Source: an uncultured Paracoccaceae bacterium
Lineage (GTDB): Bacteria; Pseudomonadota; Alphaproteobacteria; Rhodobacterales; Rhodobacteraceae
DNA length: 46,084 bases
Reading direction: 5' to 3'
Assembly: GCA_945952025.1 (NCBI GenBank)
Contig: CAMFGW010000024.1
Coordinates: 1-46,084, forward strand
The notes beneath the pieces were generated by a model. That model was not told where the DNA came from. It did no database searches and worked only from the letters and a program-made list of their open reading frames with translations. Positions 26,072-34,061 of this stretch are shown here, one piece after another (position 1 is the stretch's first letter; each line of letters starts with the position of its first letter). The position numbers were made by a program, and so were the translations under genes.

Positions 26072-27235
26072 ATGGATTTCGGACTGACCGACGAACAACG
26101 GATGATCGTCGAGACGACGCGCAGCTTCGTCGAGAACGAGCTCTATCCCCACGAGCTCGCGGTCGAGAGGAGCGGCAACCTGCCGATCGAGCTGATCCGC
26201 GAGATTCAGAAAAAGGCAATGGAAGCGGGCCTTTACGCCGCGAACATGCCGGCAGAGGTTGGCGGCGCCGGCCTCGATACGCTCTCCTGGCTCCTCTACG
26301 AAAAGGAACTCGGCCGGGCCAACTATGCGCTCCACTGGACCTGCGTCGCGCGGCCATCGAACATCCTTCTGGCCGGCAATGAGGAACAGCGCGAACGCTA
26401 CCTCATGCCCTGCATCCGGGGCGAGACCTGGGATTGCCTTGCCATGACCGAACCGGGCGCAGGGTCCGACCTGCGCGGCATGAAGGCCAGCGCGCGGCAG
26501 GATGGCGACGACTGGATCCTGAACGGCACCAAGCATTTCATCAGCCACGCCGACCTTGCCGGCTTCACCATCGCCTTCATGGCGACCGGCGAAGAGGACA
26601 CCCCCCGCGGCCCGAAGAAGAAGATCACCGCCTTCTTCGTCGACAAGGGCACTAAGGGCTTCAACGTCCGCGACGGCTACCGCAACGTCAGCCACCGCGG
26701 CTACACCAACGCGGTCCTCGAGTTCGACGATTGCCGGGTGAACAAGCGCCAGATCCTCGGCGAGCCCCACAAGGGGTTCGAGGTGGCCAACAGCTGGCTC
26801 GGCGCCACCCGCCTTCAGGTCGCCTCGACCTGCCTTGGCCGCGCAGAACGCGCGCTGAACCACGCGATCAACTATGCGGCGGAGCGTGAACAGTTCGGCC
26901 AGAAGATCGGCAAGTTCCAGGGAATATCCTTCAAACTCGCAGACATGGCGATGGAACTTAAAGCGGCCGAGCTTCTGACCCGCGAGGCCGCCTGGAAATA
27001 CGACCAGGGTTCGGTGACCGAAGCGGACATGTCGATGGCCAAGCTGAAGGCGACCGAGGTGCTGGCCATGGTCGCCGACGAGGCGATCCAGATCCACGGT
27101 GGTATGGGCCTGATGGACGAACTGCCGCTGGAGCGTATCTGGCGCGACGCGCGGGTCGAGCGCATCTGGGAAGGCACCAGCGAAATCCAGCGCCACATCA
27201 TCAGCCGCGAACTGCTGCGGGCGGTCGGAGGCTAG
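26072..27235 (+). CDS. Acyl-CoA dehydrogenase, probably CaiA-like (gamma-butyrobetainyl-CoA)
   Basis: A 387-residue FAD acyl-CoA dehydrogenase. The FAD/substrate motif AMTEPGAGSDLRGMKA is central, and the C-terminal IWEGTSEIQRH contains the probable catalytic base E367. It opens with MDFGLTDEQRM, like E. coli CaiA (crotonobetainyl-CoA reductase), and its neighbours include a strongly CaiD-like hydratase. The inferred reaction is gamma-butyrobetainyl-CoA to crotonobetainyl-CoA, with electrons passing to ETF. A different short-chain acyl-CoA substrate cannot be excluded. It starts 9 bases after lcdH and is followed by an inverted-repeat region that separates it from the CoA ligase. Confidence 0.85.
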   Translation: MDFGLTDEQRMIVETTRSFVENELYPHELAVERSGNLPIELIREIQKKAMEAGLYAANMPAEVGGAGLDTLSWLLYEKELGRANYALHWTCVARPSNILLAGNEEQRERYLMPCIRGETWDCLAMTEPGAGSDLRGMKASARQDGDDWILNGTKHFISHADLAGFTIAFMATGEEDTPRGPKKKITAFFVDKGTKGFNVRDGYRNVSHRGYTNAVLEFDDCRVNKRQILGEPHKGFEVANSWLGATRLQVASTCLGRAERALNHAINYAAEREQFGQKIGKFQGISFKLADMAMELKAAELLTREAAWKYDQGSVTEADMSMAKLKATEVLAMVADEAIQIHGGMGLMDELPLERIWRDARVERIWEGTSEIQRHIISRELLRAVGG

Positions 27236-27246
27236 ACGGCTCGCCC

Positions 27247-27294
27247 GGGGGCTGTCTGCCCCCGGACCCCCGAGGATATTTTCAAACAGATGAA
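27247..27294 (+). repeat. 48-bp inverted repeat, left arm (REP-like hairpin)
   Basis: This is the reverse complement of 27417-27464 except for two adjacent bases in the T-rich part. The arm itself contains a perfect stem-loop, CCGGGGGC-TGTCT-GCCCCCGG, starting at 27246, followed by a block with GAGGATATTTT. Its design (GC-rich hairpin, then GAGGATATTT and CAGATGAA) recalls an abundant rhodobacterial intergenic repeat that often follows genes and may act as a terminator. Confidence 0.85.
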
Positions 27295-27416
27295 GTAAGC
27301 GAATGTTAACGAATTTCGACGACCTTGGGGTGGCGGAACAGGCGGGGACGCCGATGGCCGCAACAGGTGAAGGCTCCCTGTCCCATTGGCTTGGGGCAGG
27401 GCGTCACCGTGCCCGT

Positions 27417-27464
27417 TTCATCTGTTTCGAAATATCCTCGGGGGTCCGGGGGCAGACAGCCCCC
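27417..27464 (-). repeat. 48-bp inverted repeat, right arm (REP-like hairpin)
   Basis: This arm is in the opposite orientation to 27247-27294, with 46 of 48 positions matching and 122 bases between the arms. It ends 29 bases before the CoA-ligase ATG. In RNA the two arms could pair into one very long stem, or each could fold on its own. Confidence 0.85.
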
Positions 27465-27493
27465 GGCGTCGCCGCCTTGCCCGGAGGAGCGCT

Positions 27494-29536
27494 ATGAGCC
27501 ACGACCTCTCCCGCCTCTTCCGGCCGAAATCCATCGCGCTCTTCGGTGGCGGCTGGGTCACGAACGTCGTCGCTCAGCTTCTGAAGTCCGGCTATCGGGG
27601 GCAGATCTGGCCGGTGAACCCCAAGCGGCCGGATATCCTTGGCGTTCCCTGTTTCAAGACCATCGCAGAACTGCCCGGCGCGCCGGACGCGGCCTTCGTC
27701 GGCGTCAACCGCGAGGCGACGATTGACGTGATCGCGGCGCTGTCGGCGATGGGGGCGGGGGGCGCTACCTGTTTCGCCTCCGGCTTTGCCGAGAGCGAGG
27801 CCGAGGGCACCGGCGGCGCCGATCTGCAGGCGCGGCTGGTGGCGGCGGCAGGCGACATGCCGATTGTCGGGCCCAACTGCTACGGTTTCCTGAACTATCT
27901 CGACACTGTCACCTTCTGGCCCGACCAGCACGGCGGCGTCCCTGTCGCGAGCGGTGTCGCCATCGTCGGCCAGTCGTCGAACATGGCCATCAACATGACC
28001 ATGCAGCGCCGCGGCCTGCCTATCGCCTATGTGCTGACCGCCGGGAACCAGGCGCAGACTTCGCTGTCGGACCTGGGGATGATGGCGCTGGCCGATGACC
28101 GGGTCACCGCTCTGGGGCTGCATATCGAGGGTTTCGGCGACATCCGCGCCTTCGAGGCGCTGGCCGCCGACGCGCGGGCGCGCGGCAAATCGGTCGTGGT
28201 GCTGAAATCGGGTCACTCCGAGGCCGCGCAGGCCGCGACCATGACGCATACCGCTTCGCTCGCCGGCGGGGCCGCCGCCTCGACGGCCCTGATCGAGCGC
28301 CTGGGAATGATCGAGGTCCGCAGCCTTGCGACATTTCTGGAAACCCTGAAACTGCTCCACTCCGGCGGCCCGCTCCGCGATGCCGGCATCGGCTCGGTCA
28401 GCTGTTCGGGCGGCGAGGCGAGCCTGATGGCCGACAGCGCGCTCGGGCTGTCCATCGAATGGCCGGCCTTCACGCCAGAAGGCAAGGCCCGGCTGAATGC
28501 CATCCTCGGGCCGATCGTCACGGTCGCCAATCCCTTGGATTATCACACGTTCATCTGGGGCGATATCGAACGGATGACGGATTGTTTCGCCGCCGTCCTG
28601 CAGGAAGACCGGGCGTTGACCGCCTTCGTCCTTGACGTGCCGCGGGCCGACCGCTGCGATCCGTCCGGCTATCGCTATGCGGTCGACGCGATCATCGGCG
28701 CCGCCCGGCGGACGGGCAAGCGCACCGCCGTTCTGGTCAGCCTGCCCGAGAACATGACCGAGGAACTTGCGGCCGAGTTCGCGGCGGCCGGGGTCGTGAC
28801 GCTCTTCGGCCTGGACGAGGGGCTGGCCGCCATCGACGCCGCGATCCGTGCCGGGCGGCTGGCGCAAAGACCCGCGCCGGCGCCGGTCCTCCTCAGGCCC
28901 GAACCCAAAGGCGACGAGACGCTGTCCGAGGCAGAGGCCAAGGCGGCGCTTGCTGCGCATGGCCTTGACGTGCCGCAGGCGGTCACCGCGGCCTCGCCCG
29001 AGGCGCTGGCGGGCGCTGTCGCGGGCTTGCGCCTGCCCCTTGCCGTCAAGGGCCTGGGCATCGCCCACAAGACCGAAGCGGGCGCGGTACGGCTGAACAT
29101 CCGCACCCCGGCCGAGGCGGCGGACGCCGCTCGCGCCATGTCGGCCGCGACCGGCTTTCTGGCCGAAGAGATGGTGACGGGCGCCGTCGCCGAGCTTCTG
29201 GTCGGTGTCACCCGCGACCCGACCGGGCTGATGATGCTGACGCTGGGGTCCGGCGGGGTGATGACCGAGCTTCTGGCCGACACCGCCTCGATCCTCCTGC
29301 CAGCGACGGACGCCGACATCGGCGCGGCGCTCGACCGGCTGAAGGTGGCCAAGCTCATCGCCGGCTGGCGGGGCGCAAGGGCCGCGGACCGGCAGGCGGT
29401 CATCCGGGCCGTTCAGGCGGTCGCGGCCTATGCGGCGGCCGAGCCGGGGTTGCAGGAACTCGACGTCAATCCGCTGATCGCCACGCCAGAACGCGCGGTG
29501 GCGGTCGATGCGCTGATCAGGAAGGGAAGATCATGA
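27494..29536 (+). CDS. NDP-forming acyl-CoA synthetase (acetate-CoA ligase family), probable gamma-butyrobetaine/carnitine-CoA ligase
   Basis: A 680-residue single-chain ADP-forming-type acyl-CoA synthetase. The CoA-binding domain covers about residues 1-130 (FRPKSIALFGGG, then VNPKRPDILGVPCF). Next come the ligase domains, with the phosphohistidine expected at H252 in MTHTASLAGG, and a C-terminal ATP-grasp domain from about 460. It activates a carboxylic acid with CoA and ATP through acyl-phosphate and phospho-His intermediates. E. coli uses an AMP-forming CaiC, unrelated to this one; position next to a CaiD-like hydratase suggests this enzyme fills that role. The ATG at 27494 follows GGAGG. 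The stop overlaps the hydratase gene (ATGA). Confidence 0.82.
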   Translation: MSHDLSRLFRPKSIALFGGGWVTNVVAQLLKSGYRGQIWPVNPKRPDILGVPCFKTIAELPGAPDAAFVGVNREATIDVIAALSAMGAGGATCFASGFAESEAEGTGGADLQARLVAAAGDMPIVGPNCYGFLNYLDTVTFWPDQHGGVPVASGVAIVGQSSNMAINMTMQRRGLPIAYVLTAGNQAQTSLSDLGMMALADDRVTALGLHIEGFGDIRAFEALAADARARGKSVVVLKSGHSEAAQAATMTHTASLAGGAAASTALIERLGMIEVRSLATFLETLKLLHSGGPLRDAGIGSVSCSGGEASLMADSALGLSIEWPAFTPEGKARLNAILGPIVTVANPLDYHTFIWGDIERMTDCFAAVLQEDRALTAFVLDVPRADRCDPSGYRYAVDAIIGAARRTGKRTAVLVSLPENMTEELAAEFAAAGVVTLFGLDEGLAAIDAAIRAGRLAQRPAPAPVLLRPEPKGDETLSEAEAKAALAAHGLDVPQAVTAASPEALAGAVAGLRLPLAVKGLGIAHKTEAGAVRLNIRTPAEAADAARAMSAATGFLAEEMVTGAVAELLVGVTRDPTGLMMLTLGSGGVMTELLADTASILLPATDADIGAALDRLKVAKLIAGWRGARAADRQAVIRAVQAVAAYAAAEPGLQELDVNPLIATPERAVAVDALIRKGRS

Positions 29537-30336
29537 CGACCATGCAGATGCGGACCGAGGGGCCGATCCGGACCCGGCGCGAGGGCGCCATCCTGGAGGT
29601 GACGCTCGACCGGCCCAAGGCCAATGCGATCGACCTGAAGACGAGCCGCATCATGGGCCTGACCTTCCGCGAGTTCCGCGACGACGACAGCCTGCGCATC
29701 TGCATCCTGAGGGCCGAGGGCGACAAGTTCTTCTGCCCCGGCTGGGACCTGAAGGCGGCGGCCGACGGCGATGCGGTCGACGGCGACTATGGCGTCGGCG
29801 GCTTTGGCGGGCTGCAGGAACTGCCGAACCTCAACAAGCCGGTCATCGCAGCCGTCAACGGCATCTGCTGCGGCGGCGGGCTGGAACTCGCCTTGTCGGC
29901 CGACCTGATCCTTTGTTCGGACAATGCCACCTTCGCCCTGCCGGAAATCCGCTCGGGCACCGTGGCCGACGCCGCCTCGATCAAGCTGCCGAAGCGCATT
30001 CCCTACCATGTCGCCATGGACCTGCTGCTGACGGGCCGCTGGTTTGACGCCGAAGAGGCGCTGCGGTGGGGAATCGTCAAGGAGGTCACGACGAAGGCCG
30101 ACCTTCTGTCCAAGGCCTGGGACCTGGCGCGACTTCTGGAAAGCGGGCCACCGCTTGTCTATGCCGCGATCAAGGAAGTGGTGCGCGAGGCCGAGGCGCT
30201 GCGCTTCCAGGACGCGCTGAACCGCATCACCAAGCGCCAGATGGCGACGGTCGACCGGCTCTATTCGTCCGAGGACCAGCTGGAAGGCGCGCGCGCCTTC
30301 GCCGAAAAGCGCGATCCGGTCTGGAAGGGGCGCTGA
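29533..30336 (+). CDS. caiD: Carnitinyl-CoA dehydratase-like enoyl-CoA hydratase
   Basis: A 267-residue crotonase-fold protein that closely follows E. coli CaiD over its length: DRPKANAIDLKTS, FFCPGWDLKAAADG, the oxyanion segment NGICCGGGLELALSAD, ALRWGIV, and the C-terminal AFAEKRDPVWKGR, which is nearly identical. CaiD interconverts crotonobetainyl-CoA and L-carnitinyl-CoA. Here the direction is probably hydration toward carnitine, since carnitine dehydrogenase and BKACE lie upstream. It overlaps the ligase gene by 4 bases. It is the last gene of the cluster, followed by a GC-rich hairpin and a convergent operon. Confidence 0.9.
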   Translation: MTTMQMRTEGPIRTRREGAILEVTLDRPKANAIDLKTSRIMGLTFREFRDDDSLRICILRAEGDKFFCPGWDLKAAADGDAVDGDYGVGGFGGLQELPNLNKPVIAAVNGICCGGGLELALSADLILCSDNATFALPEIRSGTVADAASIKLPKRIPYHVAMDLLLTGRWFDAEEALRWGIVKEVTTKADLLSKAWDLARLLESGPPLVYAAIKEVVREAEALRFQDALNRITKRQMATVDRLYSSEDQLEGARAFAEKRDPVWKGR

Positions 30337-30365
30337 GGGGGACGGCTGGGGGGCAGGCCGAAAGG

Positions 30366-30390
30366 CCGGGGCGCTGACCGGCGCCCCCGG
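30366..30390. terminator. GC-rich hairpin between convergent operons
   Basis: CCGGGGCGC (30366-30374) pairs with GCGCCCCCGG (30381-30390) with one bulged base and a 6-base loop. There is no T-run on either side, so termination would be weak or factor-assisted. It lies between the ends of the carnitine cluster and the arsenic-type operon. Confidence 0.4.
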
Positions 30391-30410
30391 TCCTTGTCGC
30401 AGTCCCCGTC

Positions 30411-30734
30411 CTAATCCTCGTCGTCGTCGCCGAAGCGGCTGTCGTCGTCGGATTCGTCCTCGCCCTCGGGGATATATTTCCCCGAAAGGCTGATCGAATG
30501 GTCATCGTGGCCTTCGTCCATGACCACGTCGGCCGGCAGCTCGCCCTCGAGCCACTCGCGCACCTCGTCGCGCGCGTCGCCCGGCTCTTGCCCGGTCAGT
30601 TCGGCGATATAAAGGATGAAGGCCGCATGGTCGCCGTCGATATCGTCGAGCGCCCCTTCATCGGCGTCGGGCCATCGGTCGAGGATCGCCTCGGAAAAGG
30701 CGGGCCAGTTGTCCTTCACATGATGCCACTTCAT
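30411..30734 (-). CDS. Small acidic protein of unknown function (CsbD-like N-terminus)
   Basis: A 107-residue protein preceded by a strong AAGGAGG site; its ATG overlaps the stop of the channel gene (ATGA). The first 65 residues (MKWHHVKDNWPAFSEAILDRW...) resemble the small stress proteins of the CsbD/YjbJ type in the W-pattern. The end is a highly acidic Asp/Glu tail (DESDDDSRFGDDDED). It is cytoplasmic by composition. Operon position ties its expression to arsC and the AqpS-like channel, but no arsenic-binding motif (no Cys pair) is seen. The CsbD resemblance is weak and function is unknown. Confidence 0.7.
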   Translation of the reverse strand: MKWHHVKDNWPAFSEAILDRWPDADEGALDDIDGDHAAFILYIAELTGQEPGDARDEVREWLEGELPADVVMDEGHDDHSISLSGKYIPEGEDESDDDSRFGDDDED

Positions 30735-31432
30735 TCGTTCCGTCCTCCTTCCCCCAGATTGCCCTGAACCGGGGCGCGGGGAAAGAGGAACGCGACAAGG
30801 ACCAGCGCGACCGGCACCGCCAGAAGCTCGGCCGCGATGAAGCCGGGCGCGTCGGCCGGGCTGATCCCGGTCGCCGTGTCGGAAAAGACCCGGCCGAGCG
30901 TCACCGCCGGATTGGCAAAGCTGGTCGAGGCGGTGAACCAGAAGGCGGCAGCGATCCAGGCGCCGACCAGTGCGGGCAACTGGCGGGGGGCATGCGCCTC
31001 TGCCCCGGCGATGGTCAGCAGAAGACCGAAGGTCGCCACCCCTTCGGCCAGCATGAGCCGACCGCCGGCGCGGTGGGTCTGGGCGACCTGCCATAGGTCG
31101 AGGTCGAACATGGCATGGGCGAGCGGCACCGCGAGCGCGGTCCCGACCAGCTGCGCGGCGATATGGTGCGGGACCAGCCGCCAGCGCATCGCCCCCCGCG
31201 CCGCCAGATAGAGGCTGACCGCCGGATTGAGGTGAGCGCCCGAAACCGGCCCCAGGATGGTGATGAGGAGGTAAAGCACGAGCCCCGTGGCGATGGCATT
31301 GGCCAGAAGCCCGAGGCCGGGCAGGGCGGGCGCCAGGTTCGTGCCCATGATGCCGGTTCCGATCCCGCAAAGGACGAGGATCAGCGTGCCGAGCGCCTCG
31401 GCCAGAAGGATGCGGGGCAGGTCGGGCCTCAA
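30731..31432 (-). CDS. AqpS-like aquaglyceroporin (MIP family)
   Basis: A 233-residue channel with six membrane segments and two half-helix motifs, HLNPAVSLYLAARG and FANPAVTLGRVFSDT. The length and its position directly after arsC match AqpS channels of rhizobial ars operons, which let arsenite formed by ArsC leave the cell. The start appears to be TTG (31432), overlapping the arsC stop (TTGA), with AGGGGAAG upstream; the next in-frame ATG would delete the first helix. No ArsB or Acr3 pump is encoded nearby, so detoxification would be by downhill efflux. Other uncharged solutes are possible. Confidence 0.8.
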   Translation of the reverse strand: MRPDLPRILLAEALGTLILVLCGIGTGIMGTNLAPALPGLGLLANAIATGLVLYLLITILGPVSGAHLNPAVSLYLAARGAMRWRLVPHHIAAQLVGTALAVPLAHAMFDLDLWQVAQTHRAGGRLMLAEGVATFGLLLTIAGAEAHAPRQLPALVGAWIAAAFWFTASTSFANPAVTLGRVFSDTATGISPADAPGFIAAELLAVPVALVLVAFLFPRAPVQGNLGEGGRNE

Positions 31433-31929
31433 CTATCTTCCCCTATCCCCGAGATGGCGGTGAAGAGCGTCGCGCGGTCCATCGTCGCCACCTCGCCTTC
31501 GGCAAGGACGGCCGCCAGCGCCGCCGCGCGGGCCTGCATGATCCGCCAAACCGCCGCAAAGGCCCGGGGCTGGTCGGCGGCGGGCGCTGCGGCAGGGTCG
31601 TCGGCGCCCCAGTGGGCGCGCAGCGGTTGGCCGGGCCAGAGGGGGCAGGCCTCGCCGGCAGCACGCGCGCAGGTGGTCAGCACCAGGTCGATGGCCGGCC
31701 GGTCCGCCCCGGGAACCGCCGCGAACTCGTCCCAGCTTTTCGACCGAAGGTCCGCCGTCGGCAGCCCCTCGCGTGCCAGAAGGGCCAACGCCTCGGGATG
31801 GACCCGACCGGCGGGGCGTGACCCGGCGGAAAAGACCCGATGGCCGCGCCCGTCAAGTGCCTGGCCCAAGGCGGCCTCCAGCAGGATCGACCGCGCGGAA
31901 TTGCCGGTGCAAAGGACAAGGATGTTCAT
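31429..31929 (-). CDS. arsC: Arsenate reductase (LMW-phosphatase type)
   Basis: A 166-residue protein. The active-site loop CTGNSARS gives the C-x5-R signature (Cys7, Arg13), and a second cysteine pair, CARAAGEACP, sits where thioredoxin-linked ArsC proteins carry their redox cysteines. It reduces arsenate to arsenite using thioredoxin or a similar donor. The ATG at 31929 is chosen because an upstream in-frame start adds 20 unrelated residues. It is the first gene of arsC-aqpS-acidic protein, with 4-base overlaps throughout. No arsR gene is adjacent, so regulation is unclear. Confidence 0.85.
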   Translation of the reverse strand: MNILVLCTGNSARSILLEAALGQALDGRGHRVFSAGSRPAGRVHPEALALLAREGLPTADLRSKSWDEFAAVPGADRPAIDLVLTTCARAAGEACPLWPGQPLRAHWGADDPAAAPAADQPRAFAAVWRIMQARAAALAAVLAEGEVATMDRATLFTAISGIGEDS

Positions 31930-32040
31930 GGGCTGCAACCGTTCGCACGGGGAAAGGACGGACGCCAGCCTAGGGGCGGCGCATGACACGCGTGTGACAG
32001 GCGCCGGCCAGAGGACCAGGCACCGGCGTCCGGCCTGCGA

Positions 32041-32163
32041 TCAGCCGCCCATCCAGTTCTGGACCGTGTGGGCCGAACCCGTCACGTCGCGGCCGATGCC
32101 GCCCACGGTGTTGCAGCCCGCCAGCAAAGCGAGTGCCGCAAGGAGAAGAAGCCTAGTTTTCAT
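32041..32163 (-). CDS. Entericidin-like small lipoprotein
   Basis: A 40-residue peptide: a hydrophobic signal (LLLLAALALLAGC) with a clear lipobox, Cys17, then NTVGGIGRDV and a short tail. The CNTVxGxGxDV pattern is the entericidin A/B family signature. These are small envelope lipoproteins, some of them toxins or antidotes tied to stress or programmed lysis; only one member is present here. The start overlaps the end of the upstream YejA-like gene by 11 bases, so it is probably translated from that transcript. GGGAG lies upstream of the ATG. Confidence 0.8.
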   Translation of the reverse strand: MKTRLLLLAALALLAGCNTVGGIGRDVTGSAHTVQNWMGG

Positions 32164-33979
32164 ACCACCATACTCCCGGCATGAAGCCCGGCCAGTCGCC
32201 ATAAAGTGGCAGCCTGTCCGGGTGATGAAGATGTCTGGAATGCGCGATCCGCGCAACCTTCGAATACCAGATCGGCACCACATAGCGCCCCGCCGTCAGG
32301 ATGCGGTCAAGGGCCTGCGTGGCATCGGTGAAGGCCGCCTGGTCGGGCGCGTTGACCATCGTGGCGATCATCGCCTCGGCCGCGGGCGAATTCATGCCCA
32401 TCAGGTTGCGGCTGCCGGGCTCGGTCACGCCCTTCGATCCCCAGTAGAGCGTCTGCTCGTTGCCGGGGCTGAGCGTCAGGGCGCGCGTGAACCAGGTCAT
32501 GTCGAACGCATAGCGGTTCTGGCGGTCCGTCATCTCGACCTGGTCGACGGTGCGGACGGTCGGGGTGACGCCGATCTTCTTCAGCGCCTCGACATAGATG
32601 TCGGTCACGGCCTTGGCGTCCGAGGCCCCGTTCTGCAGCACGATCTCGAAGGTGAAGGGCCGGCCGGCGGCGTCCTTCATGACCCCGTCCTGGATGGTCC
32701 AACCCGCCTCTTCAAACCGTGCCATGGCGCGGCGGAGGCTCGCGCGGTCGGTCGCCTTGTCGGGGGTGCCGGGCGGCGGCGCCCAGCCTTCGAGCGTGCC
32801 GGGAACCAGGTCCCCGGCGAAGGGTCGCAGAAGCTCCGCCACCCCGCCCGTCGCGGGACCGGGCCCGGCAGCAAGGGACGAGTTCGCGAAATAGGAGGTG
32901 ATCTGCGGCTCGATCCCGCCGTTCAGCGTCTTGTCCACGAAGGCGAAGTTGAAGGCCTCGATCATCCCGTCGCGCACGCGCCAGTCGGCAAAGAGCGGGT
33001 TGCGGGTGTTCATCACCAGACCTGTCATGCCCGAGGGCCGCTGGTGCGGGATCTCTTCCTTTACCACCTCGCCCGAGCTGAGCGCCGGGAAGTCGTAGGC
33101 CGTCTGCCACTTGCCGGCATTGTCCTCGCGGTAGAGGTCGATCGAACCCGAGGTGAAGGCCTGGAACAGCACGTTCTGCGCGCCGTAGTAGTCATAGCGG
33201 ATCGTGGCGAAATTGTTCTGGCCCCGGTTCACTGCCAGCTTCTGCCCCCAATAGTCGGGGTTCTTGCGGTAGGTGATCGACTTGCCCGGCTTCACGTCGG
33301 CGATGAGGTAGGGGCCCGAGCCGACCGGCGCCGTCATCGTCGGATCGTCGAAGGCCTTGCCGTCCCACTGGGCCTTCTTCAGAACCGGGCGCAGCCCCAT
33401 CAGCAGCGGCAGCTCGCGGTCGGGCGTGTTGAAGGTGATGCGCAGCGTCCGTGGCCCGGTCTGTTCCGTCTTCGCCACCTTCTTCCAGGCGGTCTGGTAG
33501 CGGGGGTGGCCCAGCGTGCCGATCGTCTCGAACGACCAGAGCACATCTTCGACCGTGACCGGGCTGCCGTCCGAGAACCTCGCCTCTGGCCGGAGCGTGA
33601 ATTCGACCCAGGACCGGTCGGGCGCCGTCTCGACCGATTCGGCCAGAAGCCCGTAGAGCGTGAAGGGCTCATCGAGCGAGCGCGACATCAGTGTTTCCAC
33701 CGTGTGAACAGCGATGCCGGTTGCCGCATTGCCCTTCAGGATGAAGGGGTTCAGACTGTCGAAGCTGCCCGCGACGCCCATCACCAGATCGCCGCCCTGC
33801 GGCGCGTCGGGATTGGCATAGGGAAGCGACACAAAATCGGGTGGTAGGGCCGGCTCGCCATACATAGCTATGCCGTGGCTCGGCGTGGCCAGCGCGGCGG
33901 ATGTGGATAAGCCAAGGGACAGAACCAGCGCTGCGGCCTTGCCCAGTCGCGCGCCAAAACTCGATGTCCTGCGATCCAT
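32153..33979 (-). CDS. YejA-like extracellular solute-binding protein (family 5)
   Basis: A 608-residue periplasmic binding protein with a Sec signal (residues about 1-31, cut near ALA-TPSHG). SBP family 5 features include FTLRPEARFSDGSPVTVEDVLWSFE and VGSGPYLIADVKPGKSITYRKNPDYWG; the C-terminal GVWWYEN is typical of the YejA group. Such proteins deliver oligopeptides or peptide-like compounds to an ABC importer. The usual yejB, yejE and yejF permease/ATPase genes are not next to it, so it either serves a distant importer or is an orphan. The sRNA-like element lies upstream on the other strand. Confidence 0.85.
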   Translation of the reverse strand: MDRRTSSFGARLGKAAALVLSLGLSTSAALATPSHGIAMYGEPALPPDFVSLPYANPDAPQGGDLVMGVAGSFDSLNPFILKGNAATGIAVHTVETLMSRSLDEPFTLYGLLAESVETAPDRSWVEFTLRPEARFSDGSPVTVEDVLWSFETIGTLGHPRYQTAWKKVAKTEQTGPRTLRITFNTPDRELPLLMGLRPVLKKAQWDGKAFDDPTMTAPVGSGPYLIADVKPGKSITYRKNPDYWGQKLAVNRGQNNFATIRYDYYGAQNVLFQAFTSGSIDLYREDNAGKWQTAYDFPALSSGEVVKEEIPHQRPSGMTGLVMNTRNPLFADWRVRDGMIEAFNFAFVDKTLNGGIEPQITSYFANSSLAAGPGPATGGVAELLRPFAGDLVPGTLEGWAPPPGTPDKATDRASLRRAMARFEEAGWTIQDGVMKDAAGRPFTFEIVLQNGASDAKAVTDIYVEALKKIGVTPTVRTVDQVEMTDRQNRYAFDMTWFTRALTLSPGNEQTLYWGSKGVTEPGSRNLMGMNSPAAEAMIATMVNAPDQAAFTDATQALDRILTAGRYVVPIWYSKVARIAHSRHLHHPDRLPLYGDWPGFMPGVWWYEN

Positions 33980-34061
33980 CCTGCCCCTCGGCGGCCCTTG
34001 GCCGTCTTCTTCTTTGCGGCCGGACCCTACCGCGAGGGGCGGGCCAATTCAAACTTTTCCC

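Larger units (their letters stand above)
27236..27493. other. 258-base gap between the dehydrogenase and ligase genes, filled by an inverted-repeat element
   Basis: No gene is supported here. Most of the gap is two 48-base inverted arms and a 122-base core. The core holds a further hairpin, CCCTGTCCC (27376-27384) with GGGGCAGGG (27393-27401), containing one G-T pair. A good GGAGG site at the right end precedes the ligase ATG. Confidence 0.7.

Noticed and set aside
27303-27497. 64-codon frame in the inverted-repeat region
   Set aside because: It consists mainly of repeat arm and has no ribosome-binding site; its end runs into the ligase gene.
31115-33847. 910-codon + strand frame across arsC and the YejA-like gene
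   Set aside because: It runs antisense to several genes with signal peptide, active-site and channel motifs.
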